The notes under the pieces: generated by a model
What the model was told of the DNA's origin: nothing
The model's input: only the letters and a program-made list of their open reading frames with translations
Database searches by the model: none
Assembly (NCBI RefSeq): GCF_025499605.1
Contig: NZ_JAFMVC010000018.1
Coordinates: 1 to 64,000, forward strand
Origin: Carboxylicivirga litoralis
Lineage (GTDB): Bacteria; Bacteroidota; Bacteroidia; Bacteroidales; Marinilabiliaceae
DNA: 64,000 nt
Direction of reading: 5' to 3'
Position numbers and translations under genes: made by a program
Part shown: piece by piece, positions 46,868-56,075 of the stretch
Position numbering within the stretch: the first letter of the stretch is position 1
Layout of the letters: every line of letters starts with the position of its first letter

Positions 46868-47381
46868 ACGCCCTAAAATTATTGTATTTACCGGGCCTGA
46901 GTCAACGGCTAAATCGACATTGTCTAAACATATAAGTGAGGAATATGGAGCTCGTTGGGAACCGGAATATGCGCGGGATTATGTTGAGGGGCTTAATCGT
47001 TCATATACTTACGATGATGTTGTGAAAATTGCTAAGTATCAGATCGAATCTTACTGGAAAGCTTGTGAGTTAAATCAGTCCCTAATTGTTTTTGATACCT
47101 TTTTAATAATTACAAAAGTGTGGTTATCAGAAGTGTATCATAGGGTGCCAGAATGGGTTGAACACTTTCTGTCGGAAGTGAAAATTGATTTACACCTATT
47201 GTGTTACCCTGATCTTGAATGGGTAGCCGATGGAATTCGTGAAAATGAAGCAAAGCGGATGTATTTATTTGAACAATATGAGCTTGAACTAAAAATGTAT
47301 AATTTTACATACCAGATAATTAAAGGCCAGGGCCACGAGCGCTACCAACAAGCCATAAACCATATTAACCAAATTTTATAA
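46857..47381 (+). CDS. NadR-like ribosylnicotinamide kinase (P-loop ATPase), 174 aa
   Basis: A P-loop kinase with Walker A GPESTAKSTLSKHIS (residues 13-27), the form typical of the C-terminal kinase domain of NadR. WEPEYARDYVEGLNR and VFDTFLIITKVW (Walker B area) follow. The NMN adenylyltransferase and DNA-binding domains of full NadR are absent. Together with PnuC it would convert imported nicotinamide riboside to NMN. It overlaps pnuC and is two bases from the next gene. Confidence 0.88.
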   Translation: MQNKRPKIIVFTGPESTAKSTLSKHISEEYGARWEPEYARDYVEGLNRSYTYDDVVKIAKYQIESYWKACELNQSLIVFDTFLIITKVWLSEVYHRVPEWVEHFLSEVKIDLHLLCYPDLEWVADGIRENEAKRMYLFEQYELELKMYNFTYQIIKGQGHERYQQAINHINQIL

Positions 47382-47383
47382 CA

Positions 47384-48307
47384 ATGACTCCCGACCATAT
47401 TTCAAAAGTAAAGCAAGCAATTGAGGAGCTTTCGCAAGAGCAGAGTTACAAAGGTGTTTGTCATCCAACCTTTAAGGATCATAAAATGCCATCAATTATG
47501 GCGTTAGAAGAAATTGTCAACCTCTCGCGCGAAATTATATTCCCGGGTTATTATGGTAATAGTTCAATAAGACCCGATAGTGTGAGTTATTACATTGGTG
47601 TTAACACCGAAAAACTCTATAGTTTATTGGTGGATCAAATATTCGCCGGTCTTTGTTTTATGTGTGATAAACCTGAAGGCTTTGATCTGGGTGAGCGAAA
47701 AAGCCTGGCACATGATTTTGCCAGTCAGTTTATAAGTCAATTACCTGAAATCAGGCGTGTACTCACAACGGATGTGGAAGCTGCCTTCGTGGGTGATCCT
47801 GCTGCTCAAAGCAGAGGGGAAGTCATTTTTTGCTATCCAGCCATCAGAGCTATTACTAATTATCGGATGGCGCATGCCTTGTTAGTGATTGGCGTTCCTC
47901 TTATTCCACGTATGATTAGCGAAATGGCACATTCTGAGACGGGTATTGATATTCATCCTCGTGCTACCATTGGTGAGTATTTTAGTATTGATCACGGAAC
48001 AGGTGTTGTAATTGGTGCTACTTCAATTATTGGTAACAACGTTAAGTTATTTCAGGGAGTAACGCTTGGAGCGAAGAGCTTTCCTTTGGATGAGAATGGC
48101 CATCCGATAAAAGGCATTCCTCGTCATCCAATTATAGAAGATAATGTGGTTATCTATGCCCAGGCAACTATACTAGGTCGAATTACTGTTGGTGCTAATT
48201 CGGTGATTGGAGGTAATGTGTGGGTGACCAGTACTATTGCGCCTGATTCAAAAATTGTTCAATTTAAACCACGCGATTTATTATATGCCGAAGGCGGTGG
48301 CATTTAA
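47384..48307 (+). CDS. Serine O-acetyltransferase, 307 aa
   Basis: It makes O-acetylserine, the cysteine precursor. The N-terminal helical part is followed by ALLVIGVPLIPRMISEMAHSETGIDIHPRA and the left-handed beta-helix hexapeptide repeats (IGEYFSIDHGTGVVIGATSIIGNNVKL written across about 205-231), including the catalytic His in SIDHGTG. Length and layout match the longer Bacteroidota CysE/EpsC form. Close behind the NAD salvage pair, likely the same transcript, though the pathways are not linked. Confidence 0.9.
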   Translation: MTPDHISKVKQAIEELSQEQSYKGVCHPTFKDHKMPSIMALEEIVNLSREIIFPGYYGNSSIRPDSVSYYIGVNTEKLYSLLVDQIFAGLCFMCDKPEGFDLGERKSLAHDFASQFISQLPEIRRVLTTDVEAAFVGDPAAQSRGEVIFCYPAIRAITNYRMAHALLVIGVPLIPRMISEMAHSETGIDIHPRATIGEYFSIDHGTGVVIGATSIIGNNVKLFQGVTLGAKSFPLDENGHPIKGIPRHPIIEDNVVIYAQATILGRITVGANSVIGGNVWVTSTIAPDSKIVQFKPRDLLYAEGGGI

Positions 48308-48431
48308 ATGGTCAACTAAAATGTTGTTTTTATCAGTATTTACGGTGGCTTTACCAAATAGTTGAATCATTTAAGGGAAAACTGATGTATTTAATGTAAA
48401 CTTGTGCCCGAAGGGAAAAACATAATTTTTC

Positions 48432-48439
48432 TATATTTG
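48432..48439 (+). promoter_or_regulatory. -7 element TATATTTG for siaB-siaC
   Basis: TATATTTG fits TAnnTTTG, 20 bases upstream of the SiaB start codon. No good -33 box at the usual spacing. Confidence 0.45.
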
Positions 48440-48459
48440 TAGGCAATTAGACCATTGGG

Positions 48460-49008
48460 ATGGCATTTGAATTAAAAAACTGGTATTTAGAGAAGAAACA
48501 GGGTGAAGTTATTCTGGAGTATAACGGAAGTATTACGCCAGACTTAATTTCAGAGGCTTTGCAATCCATTGAAAACAGTCTGAACATGAAGAATGAAAAG
48601 AATCGTGTTCGAAAGAAAGTTTACAATGTTTTTGTGGAGAGTCTTCAAAACCTATATCACCATGTTGACTTTCCGCCAGCATCCGCACCAGTTGAGCAAA
48701 GTAGTAATTTTGGAATTATTATTTTAAGCAAAGATGGCACCTTTTACCGTATCTCAACGGGCAATTTTGTGAAAAAGGAAAAATTAAATTATATTAAAGA
48801 CCGAATTGACCAGGTAAACTCCCTGTCAGACGAAGAAGTTCGCTTGTTATACAGGGATATACTTAATAACGATGAGTTTTCAGAAAAAGGAGGGGGAGGC
48901 CTTGGAATGCTCGATATCGTTAGGAAAACAGGCAATAAATTAGAGTATTATTTTTATCAATTTGATGATGAATACATCTTTTTCTCGCTAGATGTATACA
49001 TTAGTTAA
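48460..49008 (+). CDS. SiaB-family protein kinase, 182 aa
   Basis: SiaB phosphorylates the small protein SiaC in the SiaABCD signalling module. This protein has the HATPase-like core: KVYNVFVESLQNLYHHVD (N-box type, about 51-68), an IIILSKDGTFYRISTGN strand pair and the glycine loop EKGGGGLGMLDIVRK (about 144-158). It lies 16 bp before the SiaC gene. The phosphatase (SiaA) and the SiaD-type effector are not in the window. Confidence 0.85.
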   Translation: MAFELKNWYLEKKQGEVILEYNGSITPDLISEALQSIENSLNMKNEKNRVRKKVYNVFVESLQNLYHHVDFPPASAPVEQSSNFGIIILSKDGTFYRISTGNFVKKEKLNYIKDRIDQVNSLSDEEVRLLYRDILNNDEFSEKGGGGLGMLDIVRKTGNKLEYYFYQFDDEYIFFSLDVYIS

Positions 49009-49024
49009 CCGTATAGCTACCAGT

Positions 49025-49405
49025 ATGGAAACAATTATTCGTGAAGGAAGTCCAAAAACACCATTTGTAAGACTGGATGGGGAAAATGGAGTGGTTGAAA
49101 TTAAGGGCCGTTCTATTCCCGAAAATTCTGTTGAGTTTTACAAGCCGATAATTGATTGGCTTGAGAAGTTTGGTGATGCACCTTCTGAAGAAACCAACGT
49201 CAACATCCAATTAGAGTATTTTAATACAAGTTCATCTAAATGTATTTTGGATATTTTTAAACGTCTTGAGCTGATTCATAAAAAAGGAAATCCGGTGGAG
49301 ATTAATTGGTATTATGAAGAAGATGATGAGGATATGTTTGAGGCGGGTGAAGACTATCAGTCGATAATTAATATCCCTTTTAAAATGATTGAGATGGAAG
49401 AATAA
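49025..49405 (+). CDS. SiaC-family (DUF1987) regulatory phosphoprotein, 126 aa
   Basis: The partner of SiaB; its phosphorylation state governs binding to downstream effectors. METIIREGSPKTPFVRLDGENG at the N-terminus and IQLEYFNTSSSKCILDIFKRLE in the middle are the family hallmarks; the NTSSSK stretch is where the regulatory Thr/Ser lies in characterised members. The start at 49025 is chosen, as earlier in-frame codons overlap the SiaB gene and add no conserved residues. Confidence 0.87.
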   Translation: METIIREGSPKTPFVRLDGENGVVEIKGRSIPENSVEFYKPIIDWLEKFGDAPSEETNVNIQLEYFNTSSSKCILDIFKRLELIHKKGNPVEINWYYEEDDEDMFEAGEDYQSIINIPFKMIEMEE

Positions 49406-49424
49406 AGTCTTTCTAATGATATTT

Positions 49425-49461
49425 TAAAGCTGGTAAGGATTAGTTCTTATCAGCTTTTTTT
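49425..49461 (+). terminator. Terminator after siaC, overlapping the convergent gene end
   Basis: AAAGCTGGTAAGGA pairs imperfectly with TCTTATCAGCTTT around TTAGT and runs into seven T. The convergent ABC gene stop (49440) lies inside the stem. Confidence 0.7.
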
Positions 49462-52400
49462 CTGTCTTTAAAATACCATTTAACCAAAGTGCGGAGTCGT
49501 AATAAATTAGGCAGCGCTCTGAAGTATAGCATAATAAATAAAATAATATTGATTACCCATATGACTATGGTATTGGCATAAAAGGTGCTCACGTGGGCGT
49601 TATTTACCTTTTTGCTAGGCGACAGAAAATGAGCCTTTAAAAAAGCTGGCTCCGGATCCTGGTAAATAGGGTCAATTTTTTGCCACAGCGCACCATTGTA
49701 CTCAATTATTTTGTTGGAAAAGAAATTGTTTGAATTGGTTACAAAACGTTCCAGATCATCGTTGTGGTACTTCTTTTTAGCATCTATATAGGCAACTCTG
49801 CGTTCTTCGGTATTTGTGAGGTCTTTTATTTTTCCGTCCAGCTTAATATCCGCTTGGTTATATAGTGTTTTATAATACTCCTTTAAACGAAATAGATAGA
49901 AGTTAACCGAATCAATCTCGTGAGCTTTAACCGTTCTTGAAAGTTGGTAGGGTTGAGCTGAACGTTCTGGATATTGTTCAAAGTGCTTTTGTAGCTCTGC
50001 GTTAATCAAATCGACCGAATAATTGAGTTTTTGCTGATCTATAGCTTCGTTAAATTGAGTGTAGGCTTTCACTTTTGAAAGATGAATATTGAGTGCCGGT
50101 ATCCAGAATTCTTTTCTGTATTTAGCCTGACTTTTTAGCTTTTCGTAACTGTAAAATTGTTTGTCGAAATCGTTCTCCATATACTGCGCAACGGCCAATG
50201 CTTCAAAAGCCCACCGCGCGGTAATTACTTCACCGTAGAATGGTATTTTTTCAGGGCTCGAAATGGAAGGATTCAAGCGATCAAAACTGATAAATACTCC
50301 ACTTAAAATCAATTGTGGAATGATTAGAAATGGGATGATAATGTAAATGTTGACCGTCTTCTTAAAGGTATCTGATATATTGAGTCCTAATATATTGGCA
50401 AATACCGAACTGCTGAAAAGTATAAGCCAGTAATGCCAAAACAGGCCATTCAATTCAATAATGTAATTGCCAATGAGAACAAATAGTGCCGACTGAATGG
50501 CTGAAAGTCCTGAGAGTATAAAAAACTTTGAGCATAAATAACTCAGACGGCTCAGGTTAAGAAACGATTCTCGTTTTTGAATTTTTCGGTCACTGATAAT
50601 TTCTTCGGCACTTACCGTCAAGCCCACAAACAATGCAATAATAACCGACATGATTATGTAAACAGTTATGTTCGGATTTTTTACAAAACTATATACCGAA
50701 TCAGTGGCATTGTCCACGTCGTAGTAGCGAATAATGGAAGCAAGCAACAAAGCTAAAACAGGTGTCTCCAGCAGGTTAATCAACAGATATTGCCTGTTGG
50801 ATAGTTTCGAAGCAATGTCGCGCTTCATAAAAATAAACAACTGTTTCAGTCGATTAGGTATTTGGAAGCTTATCTTTGGTAAAGTCGAACGTTCTGAAGC
50901 CGGAGGCTCGTGCGAATCCCACCCTTCGTGAAACAAATCGTACCATTCTTTCGGATCGACACGTCGCGTTTGTGTGAAGTTCCCATATTCATCCAATATT
51001 TGCGAATTAACGATGTTGAGGATTTGCTCCACATTAACATTACCACAGGTTGGACATTCACTTTCATCGCGGTTGGCATGGTTGATACAGGCCTTAAAAT
51101 AATTGACACTTTCAACAGGATCGCCATTGTATATCAGGTAACCACCAGTATCTAAAACCAATAGCTGGTTAAACATTTTAAAAATGTCCGATGAAGGTTG
51201 GTGGATAACTACAAAAACCAGTTTGCCTCTGATTGATAGTTCTTTCAGTAGGTCGATAATGTTATCAGAATCGCGCGAAGAAAGTCCAGATGTTGGTTCA
51301 TCGAGAAATAATATCGATGGTTCGCGAATTAATTCGAGGGCAATGTTTAGTCGTTTGCGTTGGCCGCCACTAATTTTCTTATTCAGCGGACTGCCTACTT
51401 TCATAAAACGAATTTCATAAAGTCCCAGAGAGCTGAGTAACTTCAAAACCTTTCGTTTTATCTGGTATTCAGGAAGGTTATCAAAACACAATTTGGCATT
51501 GTAATACAGGTTTTGATACACTGTTAAATCTTCCATCAGTAAATCGTCCTGTGCCACGTAACCAATTAAGCCTTTTGCTTGATCGATATTGTCATGAACA
51601 TCAATATCGTTAAGATAAACCTGACCTTTGGTGGGAGTGTTAATACCGCTCAGCACATTCACTAAGGTGCTTTTTCCCGCGCCGCTGGATCCCATTATAC
51701 CAACCAGTTTTCCCGATTTGGAGGCGAACGATGTTTTGTGCAGACCAATGGCTTTTTTACTGAAATGATATTCAACATTAACGCAACGAAAATCAATGGC
51801 ATCATCTGTATTGTCACCAATGAACTGGCCAAAAACATCACTGTAAAAGATGGTGTCAATCAGTTTGTTTCGAAGGGAACTCCCCGGGTTGAGAATTTGA
51901 ACACGGCCTTCGTTTATCAGCTGGCCATTCATGCTTAAATCCATATTACCTCTGAAGCGAAACGCAAAAAGATTGACTGATTTAAGGCGCACAACACGCA
52001 ATTCACCTTTTAGGTTATCCCAATATAAGTGCCTGAAAGCTGCATTGTCGTGGTATGGTTTGTTATCCACAATAAGTACATTTCTCGAATCGGGTAATTC
52101 TGAAAAAGGACTTGTGATAAAGTTGTTGATTAAGTGGTATTCTTCTTCTGGAATATTAAAGGTTTGAGCAACTGTTTCGATAAACTCTCGCTCATATTCA
52201 CTCATGCCAATATCAATGTTCAGAAATTCAGTTAGCTGAATCAGAACAATTAATTTTTGGTAATACGTTAAGGCTTCGTTGATTTCGGTAGCAATCTTAA
52301 GCACTTTAACCGAGCTGGCCGAATGTCTTTTTCGAAACTTACCCTTGTCGGATAAGCGTTGTTCATTTTCTTCGTGTAGGCGATCAAATAACTGAAGATA

Positions 52401-52535
52401 TTCTTCTACTAATCGGTTGTTAAGTTGTTGGTTAAGAAAAGATTTGACAATGAATCGTCGCGACTTTATTTCAGTACGAGGAAATGCGATGAGCGCAAAT
52501 AGTTGTATCAGGGCTTTTAAAATTTCCTCACTCAT
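49440..52535 (-). CDS. Very large ABCG-type half transporter with N-terminal sensor-like region, 1031 aa
   Basis: Residues 1-140 are helical, like TerB-type domains. Residues about 150-255 are beta-rich with an FHA-like look (NGQLINEGRVQILNPGSSLR). The ATPase follows: Walker A GIMGSSGAGKST near 285, signature ISGGQRKRLNIAL near 390, Walker B ILFLDEPTSGLSSRDS. A Cys pair (CPTCGN) lies near 495. Membrane helices begin near 595, with a long soluble insert between about 780 and 970 before a last helix. The ATPase-then-membrane order is that of ABCG proteins. The substrate is unknown. Confidence 0.85.
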   Translation of the reverse strand: MSEEILKALIQLFALIAFPRTEIKSRRFIVKSFLNQQLNNRLVEEYLQLFDRLHEENEQRLSDKGKFRKRHSASSVKVLKIATEINEALTYYQKLIVLIQLTEFLNIDIGMSEYEREFIETVAQTFNIPEEEYHLINNFITSPFSELPDSRNVLIVDNKPYHDNAAFRHLYWDNLKGELRVVRLKSVNLFAFRFRGNMDLSMNGQLINEGRVQILNPGSSLRNKLIDTIFYSDVFGQFIGDNTDDAIDFRCVNVEYHFSKKAIGLHKTSFASKSGKLVGIMGSSGAGKSTLVNVLSGINTPTKGQVYLNDIDVHDNIDQAKGLIGYVAQDDLLMEDLTVYQNLYYNAKLCFDNLPEYQIKRKVLKLLSSLGLYEIRFMKVGSPLNKKISGGQRKRLNIALELIREPSILFLDEPTSGLSSRDSDNIIDLLKELSIRGKLVFVVIHQPSSDIFKMFNQLLVLDTGGYLIYNGDPVESVNYFKACINHANRDESECPTCGNVNVEQILNIVNSQILDEYGNFTQTRRVDPKEWYDLFHEGWDSHEPPASERSTLPKISFQIPNRLKQLFIFMKRDIASKLSNRQYLLINLLETPVLALLLASIIRYYDVDNATDSVYSFVKNPNITVYIIMSVIIALFVGLTVSAEEIISDRKIQKRESFLNLSRLSYLCSKFFILSGLSAIQSALFVLIGNYIIELNGLFWHYWLILFSSSVFANILGLNISDTFKKTVNIYIIIPFLIIPQLILSGVFISFDRLNPSISSPEKIPFYGEVITARWAFEALAVAQYMENDFDKQFYSYEKLKSQAKYRKEFWIPALNIHLSKVKAYTQFNEAIDQQKLNYSVDLINAELQKHFEQYPERSAQPYQLSRTVKAHEIDSVNFYLFRLKEYYKTLYNQADIKLDGKIKDLTNTEERRVAYIDAKKKYHNDDLERFVTNSNNFFSNKIIEYNGALWQKIDPIYQDPEPAFLKAHFLSPSKKVNNAHVSTFYANTIVIWVINIILFIMLYFRALPNLLRLRTLVKWYFKDRKKADKN

Positions 52536-52599
52536 CCTACTTTATAAAATAACCTCCGCGAGGTTAGTATTTAACCAATTAACCAAGATGATTATGAAA

Positions 52600-53034
52600 T
52601 TAATTCATCTCCTCTAAGCTTTTAAACCCAATCATTAGCATGGCTATTCCCGAGGTTGATTTTTCAGGGTTTAATCGGGCCTCTACAATGCATTCAACCG
52701 AACCTTCGATTTTGAAATCCCAGGTTCCAGCCGCTTCGTGATGCTCGTTTGAGAAGAGTAGATTGCGCTCTTTGTCGTAAATTGAAAATAAAATGTTGTT
52801 ATCCTGATGGCTCGAAGCAACGACACGGTACATGCTGCCAGAGAAAAATGTTGTGTGAAATTCGGCAACTTCGGTTCCGGTTAAAAATGCTCTAAAAGGC
52901 TGGCCACTGGCTACAAATGGAGATTTGAGCTGGTTAATACAATTTGAAAATAAAACGTCTTCCTGTGAATTTAATTTTAATGGAGATACTAATGCTAATA
53001 CAGCTAATAAAAATAAAACTACCGAACGCTTCAT
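52600..53034 (-). CDS. Small secreted protein of unknown function, 144 aa
   Basis: A signal peptide (MKRSVVLFLLAVLALVSPLKLNSQ) sets the start at 53034; the upstream in-frame ATG at 53070 adds a polar leader and is unlikely. The mature 120 residues look beta-rich (FHTTFFSGSMYRVVASSHQD; LLFSNEHHEAAGTWDFKIEG), like a small jelly-roll. It lies 64 bp upstream of the ABC gene on the same strand and may be its partner. No family name can be given. Confidence 0.65.
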   Translation of the reverse strand: MKRSVVLFLLAVLALVSPLKLNSQEDVLFSNCINQLKSPFVASGQPFRAFLTGTEVAEFHTTFFSGSMYRVVASSHQDNNILFSIYDKERNLLFSNEHHEAAGTWDFKIEGSVECIVEARLNPEKSTSGIAMLMIGFKSLEEMN

Positions 53035-53304
53035 TGTATATATGCTTTTATTGAGATTTAACAGGTTCAAAATTTTCAGAAAGATATCTAAAAGTTGTCA
53101 ATTATAACCGCTGTTGATGAAAAAAAATAAAAATAAAATAGTTTGGTCTTGATTATTGTTTAAAAATGACACTGTGACCATTGCTATGGTGCATTTAATT
53201 ACTTATCTCATTGTTTAGTTAATATATTTTTGTCAACTATGCATTTAATAATTTAACACATAGCTGTTAATATAATTATGACGTACATGAAAATAACTAA
53301 ATAA

Positions 53305-55449
53305 ATGAGAATGAAGAAGAGAGTTTTATTGTTGCTGTTGGTTGTTCTTTCCATAGCCACAACAAATGCCCAATTAACTATTGAGGATGTTATTCATGGT
53401 GGTAAGACATTTTATAATTATTATCCACGGGCATTAAACGTTAATTTTAAAGGTGATGCCAATCAGTTGGTTATTCAACGTAACGATTCGGTGTTTGTGC
53501 AATCGTTTAATTCCGATGCTGAAACTTTCGCTTTTGACATTAAGTGGTTAAACGAGGTTTTAGAAAAAGAGGGGTATGGAGAATTAAGACGTCTGCCCAG
53601 ATTAACCTGGGATTCAGCGACTCAATTTGCTTTTACAGGTAAAGATGGTTTTTATACAATTAATCAACCTAGTGGCAAAGTGGAGCTGTTTGTAGGACGT
53701 GATTCAAAGGGTGCTAATTTTGATTTAAACAAAAGGAGCAAAACAGTAGCTTATACTGTTGGTAATGATTTATACTTAAAAAGCGAAAATGATGAAACTG
53801 TTTTAGTTGCAGGTAATGAGGGTAATGATATCATTTTTGGACACACTGTTCATCGCAATGAGTTTGGTATCAATAAAGGTACTTTTTGGTCGCCTGATGG
53901 TTCTGCAATTGCTTTTTATCGCGAGGATAATTCGATGGTGAGTGATTATCCTTTAGTTAATGTGGAAGAACGTGTGGCCAAGGTAGAGAACATTAAATAC
54001 CCCATGGCCGGAATGGCCAGCCACGAAGTAACGGTTGGTGTTTATAATGTGACCTCTAAAAAGACCATTTATTTAAAAACAGGAGCGCCTAAAGACCGCT
54101 TCTTTACCAATGTTTGCTGGACTCCGGATAATAAGTTTATTCTTATTGCTGAGCTTAACCGGGGGCAGAATCATATGCAATTGAAAAAGTATGATGCCGC
54201 TACTGGTGAGTACGTTTCTACCTTATTTGAGGAAAAAGATGATCGTTGGACAGAACCGCAGCATCCGGCTTTATTTATTCCGGGTAAGAATGGCGATTTT
54301 ATTTGGCAAAGTCAGAAAGATGGGTTTAATCATTTATACATTTATTCTTCAAATGGTCAGTTGAAAAAACAATTAACCAAAGGTAATTGGGAAGTAACCA
54401 ATGTACTAGGTTTTGACAAGGCCAATAAATTCATATTTATAGAGTCGACTAAAGAAGAAGCGTTGGAGCGTCATGTTTACAAGGTGAGTCTGGCATCGGG
54501 CAAAATGACTAGAGTAACAAGCGAAGCAGGTGTGCACCGTGTGAAAATTAGCAAAGATGGTCGCTATGCGTTAACGACTTTCTCGTCATTAAATGTGCCA
54601 TCTAAAACAAAGCTGAACGATACTCGCGGAAAAACCATTCGTACATTACAAGTTGTTGAAAATCCGTATAAAGGCATTGAAACTGGTAAAGTGGAGTTGT
54701 TAAAGTTGAAGACGAAAGATGGTCAGTTTGATTTAAATGCCCGAATGGTATTGCCGGTTGATTTTGATGCAACAAAAAAGTATCCGGTTATTGTATATGT
54801 ATATGGAGGCCCTCATTCTCAAATGGTTCAAAACCGCTGGTTAGGCGGTGTGCGCGGATGGCAGTTATATATGGCTCAAAAAGGCTATATCGCCTTTACA
54901 CTGGATAACAGAGGAACCTCATACCGTGGAAAAGAGTTTGCCCAAGCTATTCACCGTCAATTGGGGCAACCAGAAGTAGAGGACCAAATGCAGGGCATTG
55001 AATACTTAAAGTCATTGTCGTACGTCGATGCAGAACGCATTGGTGTGCATGGTTGGAGTTATGGTGGTTTTATGACTGTTTCGATGATGACGCAACATCC
55101 TGAAGTGTTTAAGGTTGGAGCGGCTGGTGGGCCAGTTATCGATTGGAAATACTACGAAATTATGTATGGCGAGCGTTACATGGATATGCCAGATGAAAAT
55201 CCGCAAGGCTATGAACAGGCTAATCTTAATCTAAAGGTTAAGGACTTGAAAGGTCGATTATTGGTGATTCATGGAGCAATTGACCCGGTGGTCGTTTGGC
55301 AACACAGTTTAACTTTTGCCCGCGAATGTGTGAAGAATCGAGTTCAAATTGACTATTTCGCCTATCCACGTCATGAACATAACGTGAGAGGAAAAGATCG
55401 CATCCATCTAATGGAAAAGGTGACGCGGTATTTCGATGATTTCTTATAG
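53305..55449 (+). CDS. S9-family dipeptidyl-peptidase IV-like protease, 714 aa
   Basis: It cleaves dipeptides (typically X-Pro) from peptide N-termini in the periplasm. A signal peptide (about 1-22) precedes an N-terminal beta-propeller (about 30-470, with GTFWSPDGSAIAFYREDNS). The alpha/beta-hydrolase domain has GWSYGGFMTVSMM with the nucleophile Ser (about 592), the Asp in HGAIDPVVVWQHS and the His in YPRHEHNVRG. The first ATG and the one two codons later are equally possible starts. A terminator follows. Confidence 0.93.
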   Translation: MRMKKRVLLLLLVVLSIATTNAQLTIEDVIHGGKTFYNYYPRALNVNFKGDANQLVIQRNDSVFVQSFNSDAETFAFDIKWLNEVLEKEGYGELRRLPRLTWDSATQFAFTGKDGFYTINQPSGKVELFVGRDSKGANFDLNKRSKTVAYTVGNDLYLKSENDETVLVAGNEGNDIIFGHTVHRNEFGINKGTFWSPDGSAIAFYREDNSMVSDYPLVNVEERVAKVENIKYPMAGMASHEVTVGVYNVTSKKTIYLKTGAPKDRFFTNVCWTPDNKFILIAELNRGQNHMQLKKYDAATGEYVSTLFEEKDDRWTEPQHPALFIPGKNGDFIWQSQKDGFNHLYIYSSNGQLKKQLTKGNWEVTNVLGFDKANKFIFIESTKEEALERHVYKVSLASGKMTRVTSEAGVHRVKISKDGRYALTTFSSLNVPSKTKLNDTRGKTIRTLQVVENPYKGIETGKVELLKLKTKDGQFDLNARMVLPVDFDATKKYPVIVYVYGGPHSQMVQNRWLGGVRGWQLYMAQKGYIAFTLDNRGTSYRGKEFAQAIHRQLGQPEVEDQMQGIEYLKSLSYVDAERIGVHGWSYGGFMTVSMMTQHPEVFKVGAAGGPVIDWKYYEIMYGERYMDMPDENPQGYEQANLNLKVKDLKGRLLVIHGAIDPVVVWQHSLTFARECVKNRVQIDYFAYPRHEHNVRGKDRIHLMEKVTRYFDDFL

Positions 55450-55471
55450 TAATCGTATTACTAAAAATAGT

Positions 55472-55507
55472 AAAAGCCTGGTAAGAGTATTCTTGCCAGG
55501 CTTTTTT
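55472..55507 (+). terminator. Terminator after the S9 peptidase
   Basis: AAAAGCCTGG pairs with CCAGGCTTTT around TAAGAGTATTCTTG-type loop bases, ending in six T. The flanking A run suggests it could work on both strands. Confidence 0.85.
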
Positions 55508-55778
55508 AGTGTCAAGCAAAGAAAAGATTTTTCATCGCTTAAACAAATATTTTAGGAAGAATGTGGGTGTGATTGCAATTGTCATAAAATCAGTTTTCTA
55601 TGTTGTTTTTTGAGGTGTTTGATAAAAGTCATTTATTAATATAATAACCAGGTATAGAGGGAGATGGGCTGTCTGTTATTGTGTGTAAAGTGAAAACATG
55701 TTATAGAACCATTGTTCTAACTAGGTTATTTACAGATAATATTCAATATTTGATGAAAATTTTCTTTAATGGTAAAAT
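55508..55778. other. Upstream region of the citrate lyase operon
   Basis: No gene is seen in these 271 bases. The stretch is AT-rich; I find no clear TAnnTTTG at a sensible distance and no riboswitch or two-component operator that I can name. The operon promoter must lie here. Confidence 0.5.
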
Positions 55779-56069
55779 ATGGAACTAAAACAAAAAGCAC
55801 AGGCTGGTAGTTTTGAGTCAAGCGACATACTGGTTATGGTTGAACCTGTTGAAAAAGGAGCAGGTCGACTGATTGAACTCAAGTCCATTGTAATGCAGCA
55901 ATTTGGTGAGGATTTACTAAAACAGATTCATGCTAATTTAGATAAGTTCGCGATTGCTGATGTTCGTTTAATTATCAACGATAAAGGTGCGTTGCCACCA
56001 ACCGTTTCGGCTAGGTTAGAGACGGCATTAAAGAGAGCTGCCCAACTACAAACCGGAACCTTAAACTGA
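55779..56069 (+). CDS. citD: Citrate lyase acyl carrier protein (gamma subunit)
   Basis: The acyl carrier of citrate lyase, modified on a serine with the phosphoribosyl-dephospho-CoA group. The attachment region KAQAGSFESSDILVMVEP (6-23) is well conserved, with the Ser in ESSD. At 96 residues it has normal length. It is first in citD-citE-citF-citXG-citC, six bases before citE. Confidence 0.95.
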   Translation: MELKQKAQAGSFESSDILVMVEPVEKGAGRLIELKSIVMQQFGEDLLKQIHANLDKFAIADVRLIINDKGALPPTVSARLETALKRAAQLQTGTLN

Positions 56070-56075
56070 TAAGAG

